Source: JAQBQZ01 sp964406475 (lineage in GTDB: Bacteria; Patescibacteriota; Minisyncoccia; Phycocordibacterales; CAIRYW01). From it: a DNA stretch of 47,262 nt. A program made the translations under genes and the position numbers. Where the stretch lies: assembly GCA_964406475.1 (NCBI GenBank), contig CAYORS010000004.1:1-47262 (forward strand). Direction: 5' to 3'. The notes under the pieces are model-generated. The model searched no databases. It was not told where the DNA came from and worked only from the letters and a program-made list of their open reading frames with translations. This document shows, in pieces, positions 16,197-25,764 of this stretch (position 1 is the stretch's first letter; every line of letters begins with the position of its first letter).

Positions 16197-17600
16197 TTAT
16201 GCTCTTTTTATAACCCTCACTACCCCCTTCTCCGCATCCACCTCCACCAAGTCTCCATCTTTGAGAACCTTTGTGGCAATTTTTGTACCTATTATACATG
16301 GTTTCTTGAGCTCTCTCGCAACAATAGCAGCGTGAGATAGAAGCCCACCTTCATTAGTAACAAAACCTTTCACCTTCTGCATTACAGGCAAGAAATCAGG
16401 ACGTGTGGTGCTCGACACCAAAATATCACCATCATTCACCTTACCAAAATCCAAAGGGCTCAAAACAATCTTCACAACACCCTGAACCACCCCCTTGAAC
16501 GCAGATGATCCTTTAATCTCTGAAATATCTTTTTCTTTCATGAGAGCATCAAAACGATCAAGAAAATTATTTTCGGTCACCGCAAAAGATATATCCTTAT
16601 AAAACACAAAAGCAGACTTTTTCTGACGTAAGACAAGTTCAGATTGTAGAGTACGCAGACCCTCTATGTTGCCTTGCAACATTTTTTCTATTTCTTCATA
16701 TGTACACAAAGCAAGCCCCTCGAGAGACAAGGAGGTTCTTTTTGCAATTTCTTTCATCAAAAACAAAAGTTTAAAAGACACCTTCTCTCGCCAACCGTTC
16801 TTCCATTCTTTTAGATTAGAATATGTCTCAAACAAGTTGATAAGATCAGCATTTTGTTTGAATTGTTTTCTTATTTGTGAATAAGTTTTTTTATTTTGTT
16901 GGAGTTCCTCTTTCAGTATTTTTTGATAATCTTCTACGCTCACATACTTGTCTTTGAGATTTTTATGATTATCATTATGAAACTCAATATCTTTTGATTC
17001 AAAGAAAAAATCAAACATACCAAGGTATGGATATTTTTTAAGGGTCTTCTGTGGGCCATGCTTTAGAAGATAGAGGTTATATTCTTCAAGTGGTGTTGTC
17101 TTTGTTTTGACAGCAAGCCGTGTCACTGTTTCACTTCCGATCTCATGAGTAATACGCTCAGTTAGTGACTCCTCAAAAAAGGTAAAAAGAATCCAAGAAG
17201 GAGCAGAAATTAGCTCCTCAACTTCCATGTGTTTTCGCAATGCTGTAATCAAATTATCATTTGAATACATTATGTAACTTTCAATAACATTTTCACCATA
17301 CTCTTTATAACCATCAAACCTTTCTTTAAGATAACCATTTATCATCTTTATAAAAGAACTGTCGCGAAGTCTCTTTTGGATATTATTTTTTATAATTTCA
17401 GTATCAGAAACTAAATAACCCGCTCCTGCAACCGAATTATTCACACGATAGATTGCAAACAAAGAACTGTGCCCAAACAACTGCTTAAAATCTTTATAAA
17501 GCCCAATATAAAACAAGTACATCATATGGAAGCCCATTCTTCTTTCATAAGATAATAGCCATTTTTCTTCCAGAATGGATTTCAAGATTTTATTTTTCAT
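16197..17600 (-). CDS. Phosphohistidine swivelling-domain protein (no ATP-grasp)
   Basis: A 467-aa protein. Residues 1 to about 365 are mainly helical with no recognised catalytic motif. The C-terminal 90 residues are a PEP-utilising-enzyme mobile domain with the phospho-acceptor H423 in NEGGLLSHAAIVAREL and the trailing CIIGTKIATKVLKDGDLVEVDA. The start overlaps the end of the upstream gene by 11 nt, so it is translationally coupled to the ATP-grasp partner. Its swivelling domain is very like the two in that protein, which suggests duplication of a helical + swivelling module. I infer that the partner's ATP-grasp domain phosphorylates this histidine or its own, with the helical part choosing the acceptor. 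Confidence 0.8.
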   Translation of the reverse strand: MKNKILKSILEEKWLLSYERRMGFHMMYLFYIGLYKDFKQLFGHSSLFAIYRVNNSVAGAGYLVSDTEIIKNNIQKRLRDSSFIKMINGYLKERFDGYKEYGENVIESYIMYSNDNLITALRKHMEVEELISAPSWILFTFFEESLTERITHEIGSETVTRLAVKTKTTPLEEYNLYLLKHGPQKTLKKYPYLGMFDFFFESKDIEFHNDNHKNLKDKYVSVEDYQKILKEELQQNKKTYSQIRKQFKQNADLINLFETYSNLKEWKNGWREKVSFKLLFLMKEIAKRTSLSLEGLALCTYEEIEKMLQGNIEGLRTLQSELVLRQKKSAFVFYKDISFAVTENNFLDRFDALMKEKDISEIKGSSAFKGVVQGVVKIVLSPLDFGKVNDGDILVSSTTRPDFLPVMQKVKGFVTNEGGLLSHAAIVARELKKPCIIGTKIATKVLKDGDLVEVDAEKGVVRVIKRA

Positions 17601-20600
17601 TTTTCTTTTTTATTATGCGAACAACCCCCCTCTCCGCATCAACCTCTACCATATCTCCATCCTTTAAGACTTTGGTTGCGATTTTGGTGCCGATGATGCA
17701 AGGCTTATTCATTTCTCGTGCCACGATTGATGCGTGACACATAATACCACCCTCGTTTGTGATAAATGCACTAGCCTTTTCCATAATTGGCACAAAATCA
17801 ACCGAGGTCATTGTTGCAACCAGTATATCTCCAACATTAACCTTATGAAACTCCTTGGAGCTTAAAACAACCTTTACAACTCCAGTAACAATTCCTTTGT
17901 TTGCACTAAATCCCTTTATTTCATTCGTGTCAAAAAAATCAACTTTTTGAGAATTTTGTGATTGAGAATGCGCTCCACCAATCAGGTGTTCGATAAGATG
18001 TTTTGAGACTGGGGCTAGCTTGCCATCAATACCAGTAGTAATGCCAACTTTTTTTCTACTCTCTTTAATCTGAGAGAGAGAAATCTTATTACCAGCAAGC
18101 ACTTCAATCATATCCTCTGGTGTAAGGAAAAAACAATCTCTCCAATCATCAGATTTGCAAAGCTCTGCAATTGTTTTAAAAATTTTCCTGTATCTAAGCG
18201 AGGTGGTAGAAAAAATATTTTTTCTATACTCATTCAAGTATGTCCCTTGGGCAAGACCATAAGCAACAATAGCAATCTCTTCATCATTGACTTTTTCTAA
18301 CATTTGCTTTGCCTCAAATATTTTCTTTTGATGGCTCAATTCCATATTTTCTAATTCACGGGTACAATCCTTGTCCAAAAAGACAGCTAGTTGCTCTCGA
18401 GCATTTTTGAGCGTCCAAGCATCCTCGCAATAATTAACAGGTATATTGCCATACTTTTCTACCCACTCACCCAATACCTGATCTAACCGATCTCCATCTA
18501 AAATACCATTTTGAACATCTCTCCCGATTGATACTAACCTAGTCTGGGAATCAAAAAGTGGTGTATGTGCATCTGGATATGTAATGGTAGCAATCATCTC
18601 AGGAATTTCTGATTCCGAATAACCTTTTTTTAACAGCAAATCATTGAGTATATCTGTTCCTTTCTTACTATATCCAGTAGTTATCATTAAGCTTGCAGTA
18701 TACCTCTCATATAAATCAAAAAACTTCCGAAGCGTAGAGATAGTGAGGTTTTTCATTGTCTCATCAAGAGCATCTAGTAATTCGTCTCCGTATGCAACAA
18801 TTTTTGATTTTAGTTTTTCTATTGAACCCCTATCGCCAAATGACTTTGCGAGCACATCAGTGAAATCTTTATAATGCGGGTTGTAGAAAAAACATTGTGT
18901 GTGAGTTCCATCAGTAGTAATAGATAGACTCTCAAGTTTAAAATCAATATCGAAATCTGTCATATGATTAAACCATCCAGATGTAGCAAGATATTGGTGC
19001 CAAAATGACATATTACGAGTCACAGCAATAAACCATTCTCTTTCTTCCAAATAGTTTTTTTCTACTAATCCATTTTTAGTGCCCAATATTTTTACTACAC
19101 CCCTCTCCGCATCCACCTCTACCACATCTCCATCTTTTAAGATTTTGGTTGCGATCTTGGTTCCTATAATACAAGGAATCTTGAATTCACGAGACACAAT
19201 CGCGGCGTGACACATAATACCACCCTCATCAGTAATGATTGCGGACGACTTCTTTATAATCGGGATGAGATCAGGGTTTGTGTTAATAGAGACAAGCACA
19301 TCTCCTTGGACAAAATTCTTGCCGTCATCGAGGACATTGACTATCCTCACAGTCCCTTTAGCATATCCCGGAAATGCTACCGACCCTTTGAGCGTATCAG
19401 TATCATCTACCTGTTCATTCAGAATTGGTATACTTCTCTCAATTGATGTATCAAAAGAAAACACAGGCTTGTTATCTCGAATATCATTCCACAAGATTGA
19501 CCATTCTTTTCTTTTCAAAAGATCACTTTGGTCTACACCACGAGTCTCGATATTTCGAATCTCATCAGGAGTCATAAAATGCACATGAGCAGAATCGATG
19601 CCGTATTTCTCGCCTATCTCATCAAACCATTTATTTAACACAACCCTTTCTAGTTCTGGATATTTTGATGTATTTCTTAGCGGTTCATACAAATCCAAAA
19701 TAGTTTTGAACGAATCTCGTGATTCACCCTTGGTGAGCTCATTATCAATAGATGAAAGTACAAGATATGGCATAGTAGCCGTATAAAGTAGAATCTGGAT
19801 GAAATCTTCATAAAACTGATTAAATAGTGAGACCGAAAAAGACTCTGGCATGTTTTTGAATCTATGTAGCCACTGATCGGCAAGCTCATTGGCCTTGTGC
19901 CCCTTTTTCGCCCAATCCTCAAGACGAGGATCATTTGACTTTATAAGCCCGAGAAAATGGGAATCACATTTTACCAACTCATCCGCAACACGAAAATGCA
20001 CACCTGTCTCACCTACCCACTTATACAAGTGATAAAAAAATCTAAAGCCACATATCTCGGGCATTCTCTGAGATTCTATTTCTATAAAAGGGAAATATAT
20101 AAAAGGGGTTCTCTTTCGCTCAAGGAATTTTACCCAATTCAAACGTATACCCTCCCAGACAACAGGATAGACTTCTTCTGCCTTATCTGAGGTAGGGTCA
20201 TTTGTCTTAAGCGTCGTGATAGGTCTACTCTGAGTAATATAAAACTTCCCCGCCTCAAATGCCCACTCGATATCACATGGAAATCCATAGTGATTTTCGA
20301 TTTTTTGAACAAGCACTCCAAGCTCAAGAATCTCTTTATTGGAGAGACATTGCGAATTTGCTTTTTTGTCTTCTATATCCTCCCATTCATTAGTGCCCAC
20401 TTTTGATTTAAAAAGTCCTCGAGTTTTCTCTGCGATATTGATATCAAGAATTTCTTTTTCTTTTTTTGTCACCACATAACTATCAGGTGTAATCTGTCCT
20501 GATACTATAGCTTCCCCTAGCCCCCACGACCCTTCAATAATCATTTGATTATAATCTTCTGTTACAGGATGAACCGAAAAAGCAATACCTGACTTTTCGC

Positions 20601-21147
20601 TTTGTATCATCTTTTGAACTACAACCGCTACAGAGATATGTGAATTATGAAGACCTTTTTCAAAACGGTAAAAAATAGCTCTCGGAGTAAAAAGAGATGA
20701 GAAACATCTCTGCATATTTCTTATCAAATCTTCTTTTGTAGTATTCAAAAAGCTATCAAGCTGCCCCGCCCATGCATGATCTTTACCATCTTCGGCGGTA
20801 GCACTACTTCGTACCGCAACAAATTCTGTATCGAGTTCTTTAAATTGGGCTTGGATTTCTTTCTTCAATTCTTCTGGTATTACAGCATTTTCTATAAGTT
20901 CACGTATTCTCTCTGATGCACGTTCAACGGATTCTATTTCTTTATGATTTACTTTTGAAAGTTCTGATTCAACTTCTGAAATAAGGTCTGTCTCTTTGAG
21001 GAAAAAATCAAATGATGTTGAGAGTACCACAAACCCAAAAGGAACGGGTATCCCTGCATTGGTCATTTCGCCCAAAGATGCACCCTTTCCTCCTGCAATA
21101 TCCGCATCACTCCTACCTAGTTCTTTAAACGTTTTAGTATACCTCAT
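17590..21147 (-). CDS. PEP synthase/PPDK-like protein with one ATP-grasp and two swivelling domains
   Basis: An 1185-aa protein. The PPDK-type ATP-grasp domain (about residues 5-320) shows GGKGASLGEMTNAGIPVPFGF, AVRSSATAEDGKDHAWAGQ and EWAFEAGKFYITQSRPI. A helical region (about 330-590) leads to the first swivelling domain with H647 (TDEGGIMCHAAIVSRE). A second helical region leads to the second swivelling domain with H1138 (TNEGGIMCHASIVARE). The PEP/pyruvate-binding TIM barrel of true PEP synthase is absent, so it is not a standard ppsA. The layout is closer to rifampicin phosphotransferase-like enzymes, but doubled. I start at ATG 21147: the GTG nine bases upstream overlaps a TATAGT -10 box (21160-21155), which lies 7 nt before the ATG. 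Confidence 0.85.
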   Translation of the reverse strand: MRYTKTFKELGRSDADIAGGKGASLGEMTNAGIPVPFGFVVLSTSFDFFLKETDLISEVESELSKVNHKEIESVERASERIRELIENAVIPEELKKEIQAQFKELDTEFVAVRSSATAEDGKDHAWAGQLDSFLNTTKEDLIRNMQRCFSSLFTPRAIFYRFEKGLHNSHISVAVVVQKMIQSEKSGIAFSVHPVTEDYNQMIIEGSWGLGEAIVSGQITPDSYVVTKKEKEILDINIAEKTRGLFKSKVGTNEWEDIEDKKANSQCLSNKEILELGVLVQKIENHYGFPCDIEWAFEAGKFYITQSRPITTLKTNDPTSDKAEEVYPVVWEGIRLNWVKFLERKRTPFIYFPFIEIESQRMPEICGFRFFYHLYKWVGETGVHFRVADELVKCDSHFLGLIKSNDPRLEDWAKKGHKANELADQWLHRFKNMPESFSVSLFNQFYEDFIQILLYTATMPYLVLSSIDNELTKGESRDSFKTILDLYEPLRNTSKYPELERVVLNKWFDEIGEKYGIDSAHVHFMTPDEIRNIETRGVDQSDLLKRKEWSILWNDIRDNKPVFSFDTSIERSIPILNEQVDDTDTLKGSVAFPGYAKGTVRIVNVLDDGKNFVQGDVLVSINTNPDLIPIIKKSSAIITDEGGIMCHAAIVSREFKIPCIIGTKIATKILKDGDVVEVDAERGVVKILGTKNGLVEKNYLEEREWFIAVTRNMSFWHQYLATSGWFNHMTDFDIDFKLESLSITTDGTHTQCFFYNPHYKDFTDVLAKSFGDRGSIEKLKSKIVAYGDELLDALDETMKNLTISTLRKFFDLYERYTASLMITTGYSKKGTDILNDLLLKKGYSESEIPEMIATITYPDAHTPLFDSQTRLVSIGRDVQNGILDGDRLDQVLGEWVEKYGNIPVNYCEDAWTLKNAREQLAVFLDKDCTRELENMELSHQKKIFEAKQMLEKVNDEEIAIVAYGLAQGTYLNEYRKNIFSTTSLRYRKIFKTIAELCKSDDWRDCFFLTPEDMIEVLAGNKISLSQIKESRKKVGITTGIDGKLAPVSKHLIEHLIGGAHSQSQNSQKVDFFDTNEIKGFSANKGIVTGVVKVVLSSKEFHKVNVGDILVATMTSVDFVPIMEKASAFITNEGGIMCHASIVAREMNKPCIIGTKIATKVLKDGDMVEVDAERGVVRIIKKKNEK

Positions 21148-21167
21148 ACCACACACTATAACCCATA

Positions 21168-21524
21168 TTAGAAACGGTGCAATCCTATATCCATATTGAG
21201 ATGTTTCATATCCATATCGATTTTGTTTGATTCGGATTCGAGTGATTTGATTTTTCTTTCTTTGTCCATAATCATACGCTTAAGAGCCATATCACTGCTT
21301 TTCATTCCATATCCTCTAATCTCTCGATTAAGAGAATCAATTTGTGCTTTAATTCTTTGTTGTTCAAACTTCTTGTTATTGAGCTCTCTTTGCTTCATAT
21401 CAAGAGTACTTTTTTCTATTTGTTTTTTTCTTTCGTCTGCTTCACGCATAATACGAGCTTTTTCAGTCGCGTACGAACTTGCAGAACCTTTGCTTACACG
21501 ATTATAGAGATCTCCTAATGACAT
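21168..21524 (-). CDS. Coiled-coil protein of unknown function
   Basis: A 118-aa soluble protein, nearly all charged coiled coil (STLDMKQRELNNKKFEQQRIKAQ, then SLNREIRGYG and a second helix with DKERKIKSLESE). No family recognised. It lies 20 bp upstream of the ATP-grasp gene in the same direction, although that gene has its own -10 box. A TAAAAT hexamer ends 6 nt before the ATG. Confidence 0.6.
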   Translation of the reverse strand: MSLGDLYNRVSKGSASSYATEKARIMREADERKKQIEKSTLDMKQRELNNKKFEQQRIKAQIDSLNREIRGYGMKSSDMALKRMIMDKERKIKSLESESNKIDMDMKHLNMDIGLHRF

Positions 21525-21533
21525 AATTATATT

Positions 21534-22700
21534 TTAATGAGGGGTAGCTGATAATGATTCGTACATATCAGGAATGAGGTTTTTGTTTGTATCTGTAATT
21601 TTCAGTTTTGCAAGTTCAAGAGACAAAACATCTCGGGTTGCGGTGTTTGTACCGTTTACAACACGAATTACAGGCACGCTATAATATTTTTTTGTTTTAG
21701 CATTATAGGCAACCCGAAAATCAAGAACACTGTAGAGTAATGTATTCATTGCAACACCTTGTGGTATATCAATCACATAAGTCAAAACAAAACCCGATTT
21801 TGGATCTTTTTTGTAAATGAATTTTTGGTCTGTATATACATCATTGATGTCTTTTGTATCGAGAGATGGGAGCTGTTGTTTGTTTTGAGGATTGGAGGAT
21901 TCTATGTGAAGCAAAGTGTCTAGTGTTTCAGGATAAGAACCGAAGAAAGCCGCATAAATGTTGAGTGCAGAACGTACTCGTGTTACTCGGTTGATCTGTT
22001 CTTCTATTTTATTCACCTCATCCACCGGAGGAGTAGTTGTTTCTTTTGAGGATGTAGCTATCTGATTGTTGTTTTGTTGGGGTGGCAGCGTGTTGGTGTT
22101 TTGATCTAAAGGAGTCTCTGTAGGTACTACTTCTTTTTGTGTTACAAATTTTGACCATACATCAACAACAGAATTATGAGCAGAGATGTAGAGCGGATGA
22201 TTTGTGACAGATGAAAGAGGTATAATGCCAGCATAAAAACAATATCCCACACCTCCAAATACAAGAAGAAACAAAAAGAAAACAATACGTCCAAAGTGAC
22301 TTTTGTGAGGTGCTACAATCTTGCCTGAAGGAAGAACAGTTCTTTGACCTATCACCTTCTCATTAAAGAATTTGACTTCGCTTGCAGGATCAAGAGGACC
22401 CTCAGCTTTAAATGGTTCTCCATTTTGATTGAATGGAGGCTGTTTAGGCGACAAAGATGCAGATTGTCCTAATCCAGCAAAGCCAACAGGAATAGTTTGT
22501 GATTGAGAGATAGGCTGAGGACCTCCTTGAGGAGCAAACGCCCCGTGTACAACAGTCTGTGCAGGAGCTTTTCCAAAAGCAGTATCAACAAGCTCTGGAG
22601 AATGCCCCATATTGATTAAGTGGCTGCGAATATCTGTATCAGAAAAAGTAGGATTATATTTTTTTAGTTGAACAATAAGTTCTTTTAAATCTGGTTGCAT
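21534..22700 (-). CDS. Membrane-anchored protein with pseudopilin-like C-terminal domain
   Basis: From ATG 22700 the protein is 388 aa. Residues 1 to about 45 resemble a UBA/SHOCT-like small helical module (MQPDLKELIVQLKKYNPTFSDTD...). A Pro/Gln/Gly-rich linker, one transmembrane helix (about 140-160) and a Thr/Pro/Gln-rich spacer follow. The outer part contains INRVTRVRSALNIYAAFFGSYPETLDTLL, the layout of type II secretion/pilin C-terminal modules, and a final segment with calcium-like Asp/Asn (ITDTNKNLIPDMYE). TATAAT at 22712-22707 lies exactly 6 nt before this ATG, which rejects the in-frame ATG further upstream. Probably a surface protein of a pilus-related or cell-contact system. Confidence 0.65.
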   Translation of the reverse strand: MQPDLKELIVQLKKYNPTFSDTDIRSHLINMGHSPELVDTAFGKAPAQTVVHGAFAPQGGPQPISQSQTIPVGFAGLGQSASLSPKQPPFNQNGEPFKAEGPLDPASEVKFFNEKVIGQRTVLPSGKIVAPHKSHFGRIVFFLFLLVFGGVGYCFYAGIIPLSSVTNHPLYISAHNSVVDVWSKFVTQKEVVPTETPLDQNTNTLPPQQNNNQIATSSKETTTPPVDEVNKIEEQINRVTRVRSALNIYAAFFGSYPETLDTLLHIESSNPQNKQQLPSLDTKDINDVYTDQKFIYKKDPKSGFVLTYVIDIPQGVAMNTLLYSVLDFRVAYNAKTKKYYSVPVIRVVNGTNTATRDVLSLELAKLKITDTNKNLIPDMYESLSATPH

Positions 22701-22804
22701 ACAAATATTATACCAAAAAAAACACAAACAACACAGAGACACTGTGTAAAATGTTTGTTTTTACTTCACAAAAGAGAGAGAGTATGTTTATATTGTTAAT
22801 ACAA

Positions 22805-23500
22805 ATGGACCAATTTATTTCATACCTTACAAAAAACAACATCTCTTTCGATCAAGAAAAAATTCAGAATATAAAAATGTTTTTTGATCTTTTGTGTGAA
22901 TGGAATCAAAAAATCAACCTAACAGCGATTCGTGAAGAAAAAGATATCTGGCTCAAACATTTTATCGACTCTTCAACGATAATCCCCTTTATACCTCCTC
23001 ATACAAAAAAAATCATTGATATAGGCACAGGTGCTGGTTTTCCTGGTTTGGTTATTGCAATTCTAAAACCAGAGGTCCAAATAACCCTTGTAGATTCGGT
23101 GGGTAAAAAGATCACTTTTCTAAAAACAGTCATAGATCAACTTGCTCTCAAAAACACAGAAGTACTTTGTACACGAGCGGAAGATCTTGCAACACAAAAA
23201 AAATACAGGGAGCAGTTCGATGTTGGGGTTAGTCGAGCCGTCGCACTTCTCCCTACTCTTCTTGAATATTCCCTTCCTTTTATTAAAAAGCAAGGCATAT
23301 TCATTGCACAAAAACAAAAAGGGGATGAAGATGAGCAAAGCACAAACGCTCTCTCTGTACTTGGAGGCAATATACAACAAAAAATAGCTCTTACCGTTGA
23401 ACACTTAAGTCCACGTGAGCTTATCATCGTCCAAAAGACACATACAACTCCAAGCGAGTACCCACGCAAAGAAGGGCTCCCAAAAAGAAGACCTTTATAA
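22805..23500 (+). CDS. rsmG: 16S rRNA (guanine-527-N7)-methyltransferase RsmG
   Basis: Methylates G527 of 16S rRNA using S-adenosylmethionine. From ATG 22805 the protein is 231 aa and starts MDQFISYLTK. The SAM-binding motif is IDIGTGAGFPGLVIAILKP, followed by VDSVGKKITFLK and SRAVALLPTLLEY, all typical. The C-terminal YPRKEGLPKRRPL ends the family alignment (YPRKPGxPxKxPL). Earlier in-frame ATGs at 22751 and 22784 would add residues that do not fit the family. A TATATT box lies 10 nt before the chosen start. Confidence 0.95.
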   Translation: MDQFISYLTKNNISFDQEKIQNIKMFFDLLCEWNQKINLTAIREEKDIWLKHFIDSSTIIPFIPPHTKKIIDIGTGAGFPGLVIAILKPEVQITLVDSVGKKITFLKTVIDQLALKNTEVLCTRAEDLATQKKYREQFDVGVSRAVALLPTLLEYSLPFIKKQGIFIAQKQKGDEDEQSTNALSVLGGNIQQKIALTVEHLSPRELIIVQKTHTTPSEYPRKEGLPKRRPL

Positions 23501-23510
23501 TATAAAGAAG

Positions 23511-24041
23511 CTACTTATAATCGCAAACACCTTTCTGCCATAAGCCGCGAAATTTTTCGCGTGCAGTTTTTTCTGCTTTTTTAAATGCTTCTTGGTATTT
23601 ATATGCGAGATGATATGTATACTCAAACGCATACCCATCTTCAATCATTTTTTGATTGAGAAATGTTCCTTGAGAGAGATATACGTACGCAAGAGTGCGT
23701 CCGTATTTGTCTACTTCACCTTGTGTTGGATCAAGCTCTATCCTCACTACCTGATCAGATGCTATATTTTTCATATAATCACTCGCCTCTTTGCCAAAAC
23801 ATTCGACAGGACGTCTTGGATCTACGGTTTCTGGTGTATTGATACCTAACAATCTGATTGTTTTTTCTTCTCCGTTTTTCTTCACCTTGAGAGTATCCCC
23901 ATCGATAACCTTCGAGACAACATACTGACCGTCCTCTGTAATATTAAAAACATCACTCTTTATATAAGAAAGAAGAGTTGAGGTAGTAAGTATAAGTAAA
24001 GATACTAATATTCTTTTTGTCTTTTTTGAGAACTTTATCAT
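23511..24041 (-). CDS. Secreted or anchored thermonuclease (SNase family)
   Basis: A calcium-dependent nuclease fold that cuts DNA and RNA. From ATG 24041 the protein is 176 aa with an N-terminal hydrophobic segment (about residues 10-26). The SNase core shows VIDGDTLKV, IRLLGINTPET (Arg and Asp ligands), a conserved Glu in FGKEASDYM, and DKYGRTLAYVYL with the second catalytic Arg. The end is ARE-KFRGLWQKGVC. Such enzymes may degrade external DNA for nucleotide scavenging, which suits a reduced episymbiont, but that role is inferred. TACAAT at 24053-24048 lies 6 nt before the ATG. It is divergent from the FAD dehydrogenase, with only 27 bp between start codons. Confidence 0.88.
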   Translation of the reverse strand: MIKFSKKTKRILVSLLILTTSTLLSYIKSDVFNITEDGQYVVSKVIDGDTLKVKKNGEEKTIRLLGINTPETVDPRRPVECFGKEASDYMKNIASDQVVRIELDPTQGEVDKYGRTLAYVYLSQGTFLNQKMIEDGYAFEYTYHLAYKYQEAFKKAEKTAREKFRGLWQKGVCDYK

Positions 24042-24047
24042 TAGTTT

Positions 24048-24062
24048 ATTGTATCGTATACT
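24048..24062. promoter_or_regulatory. Back-to-back -10 boxes for nuclease and FAD dehydrogenase
   Basis: TACAAT on the minus strand (24053-24048) and TATACT on the plus strand (24057-24062) each end 6 nt before their ATG. Each -35 region must lie inside the opposite coding sequence. Confidence 0.5.
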
Positions 24063-24068
24063 AGTGAT

Positions 24069-25721
24069 ATGACACAAGATTTTATAGATTTGATCAAAAA
24101 AAACATAGAAGGGGATGTCGATACAACAGACAAAACTCTCTCCGATCATTCCCATGATGCGAGCTTATTTGAAATAAAGCCAGAAATTGTTGTTTTTCCT
24201 AAAAACAGTCAGGATATCAAAAATATCGTTTCTCTTGTTGTAACATATAAAAAAGCATATCCAAACCTTTCGATAGTTGCCCGTTCAGCAGGTACAGATA
24301 TGTCTGGAGGAGCACTAGGCAATTCTATCGTTCTAGATTTTACGCGATATATGAATACTATAAAAAACATCTCTCCTTCCTCTGTCACTGTGGAACCTGG
24401 CTGTTTTTATCGTGATCTTGAAAAAGAAACACTCAAGATAAATCGGATTATGCCTGCATATACAGCATCAAAAGAAATCTGCGCTGTGGGAGGTATGGTT
24501 GCCAATAATTCTGGAGGAGAAAAAACAATCAAATATGGCAAGGTAGAAAATTATATTGAAAAACTCAACGTCGTTTTTACTGATGGCCACGAATACTCAA
24601 TCACCCCTCTCACGGAAGAAGAATTGGAAAACAAAATCAAGCAAGATAGCTTTGAGTCAAAAATATACGCAAACATAAAAAAACTAATCGACAGCAACAA
24701 CGAACTTGTCGCAAGAGCTAAACCAAATGTATCCAAAAACTCTGCCGGATATTATCTTTGGAATGTGTATAGAGACGATGGAAGATTCGACCTCAACAAA
24801 ATCCTTGTTGGGTCACAAGGTACACTTGGGATTATAACCGAAATCACATGGCGACTTGTCCCTGTAGAACCTCACTCAAATGTTTTGGCTATTTTTATGC
24901 CAACAATCAAAGAACTTTCACATATAGTAAACGAAATACTCCCATTCAAACCTGATAGTCTCGAAAGCTACGATGACTACAGTATGAAACTTGCAGTCAA
25001 ATTCTTTTTTGATTTTTTCAAACAATTGGGATTTTGGGGGGCAATAAGACTTGGTCTCACGTTTTTGCCCGAAGCATTTATGATGCTTACTGGGGGTGTA
25101 CCAAAACTCATTCTTCTTGTCGAATTCTCAGGCAAAACACCAGAAGAAGTTACCAAAGAATTACAAAAAGTCCAAAACAAAATTGCACATTTCGGCTACA
25201 AAACACATATCGCCAAAAACGCAAAAGAAGCTGAAAAATATTGGCGTATCAGAAGAGAGAGTTTTAATATGCTTCGCAAACACGTCCAAGGCAAAAGAAC
25301 AGCTCCTTTTATTGATGATATTATTGTCAACCCAGAATATCTTCCTGAGTTTTTGCCGAAAATTCAAGCATTGCTTCAAGAGTACAATCTTATCTATACA
25401 ATTGCAGGACATGCTGGTAATGGTAACTTTCACATCATTCCTCTTATGGATCTTGATTCGCCTTTTGGATCAGATACGATTCTTGAGCTATCAACAAAAG
25501 TCTATGATCTTGTGCATATATACAAAGGCTCTATCACCGCAGAACACAATGACGGAATTATCAGAACCCCTTATCTCGAACAAATGTTTGGCACTGACGT
25601 AATAGAACTATTCAAACAAACAAAAAATATTTTTGACCCTCACAATATTCTAAACCCTGGCAAGAAAGTTGGTGGTACAAAAGAAAACATCAAAAAATAT
25701 TTAAAAAAGAAATCAATCTAA
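24069..25721 (+). CDS. FAD-linked dehydrogenase of the glycolate oxidase / D-lactate dehydrogenase (GlcD) type
   Basis: A 550-aa flavoprotein that likely oxidises a 2-hydroxyacid. The PCMH FAD-binding domain (about residues 30-230) shows VARSAGTDMSGGALGNSIVLDF, VEPGCFYRDLEK and CAVGGMVANNSGGEKTIKYG. The C-terminal oxidase domain has GSQGTLGIITEITWRLVP, the metal-type HAGNGNFHIIPLM and the end FDPHNILNPGKK. No [4Fe-4S] domain follows, so it differs from fused FAD/Fe-S lactate dehydrogenases. It has no partner subunit here, and the electron acceptor is unknown. It ends at a strong bidirectional terminator. Confidence 0.88.
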   Translation: MTQDFIDLIKKNIEGDVDTTDKTLSDHSHDASLFEIKPEIVVFPKNSQDIKNIVSLVVTYKKAYPNLSIVARSAGTDMSGGALGNSIVLDFTRYMNTIKNISPSSVTVEPGCFYRDLEKETLKINRIMPAYTASKEICAVGGMVANNSGGEKTIKYGKVENYIEKLNVVFTDGHEYSITPLTEEELENKIKQDSFESKIYANIKKLIDSNNELVARAKPNVSKNSAGYYLWNVYRDDGRFDLNKILVGSQGTLGIITEITWRLVPVEPHSNVLAIFMPTIKELSHIVNEILPFKPDSLESYDDYSMKLAVKFFFDFFKQLGFWGAIRLGLTFLPEAFMMLTGGVPKLILLVEFSGKTPEEVTKELQKVQNKIAHFGYKTHIAKNAKEAEKYWRIRRESFNMLRKHVQGKRTAPFIDDIIVNPEYLPEFLPKIQALLQEYNLIYTIAGHAGNGNFHIIPLMDLDSPFGSDTILELSTKVYDLVHIYKGSITAEHNDGIIRTPYLEQMFGTDVIELFKQTKNIFDPHNILNPGKKVGGTKENIKKYLKKKSI

Positions 25722-25726
25722 TCAAA

Positions 25727-25763
25727 AAAAACACACCGGAGCGAAGCTCCGGTGTGTTTTTAA
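25727..25763. terminator. Bidirectional terminator between two convergent genes
   Basis: A perfect stem of about 15 bp (ACACACCGGAGC-GAA-GCTCCGGTGTGT core) flanked by A- and T-runs. It serves both the FAD dehydrogenase and the DEAD-box helicase. Confidence 0.9.
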
Positions 25764-25764
25764 T

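Noticed and set aside
21148..21156. GTG start for the ATP-grasp gene
   Set aside because: It overlaps a TATAGT -10 box, and the ATG nine bases later sits at the expected leaderless position.
25096..25602. 168-aa plus-strand frame
   Set aside because: Shadow of the FAD dehydrogenase gene in another frame; no motif of its own.
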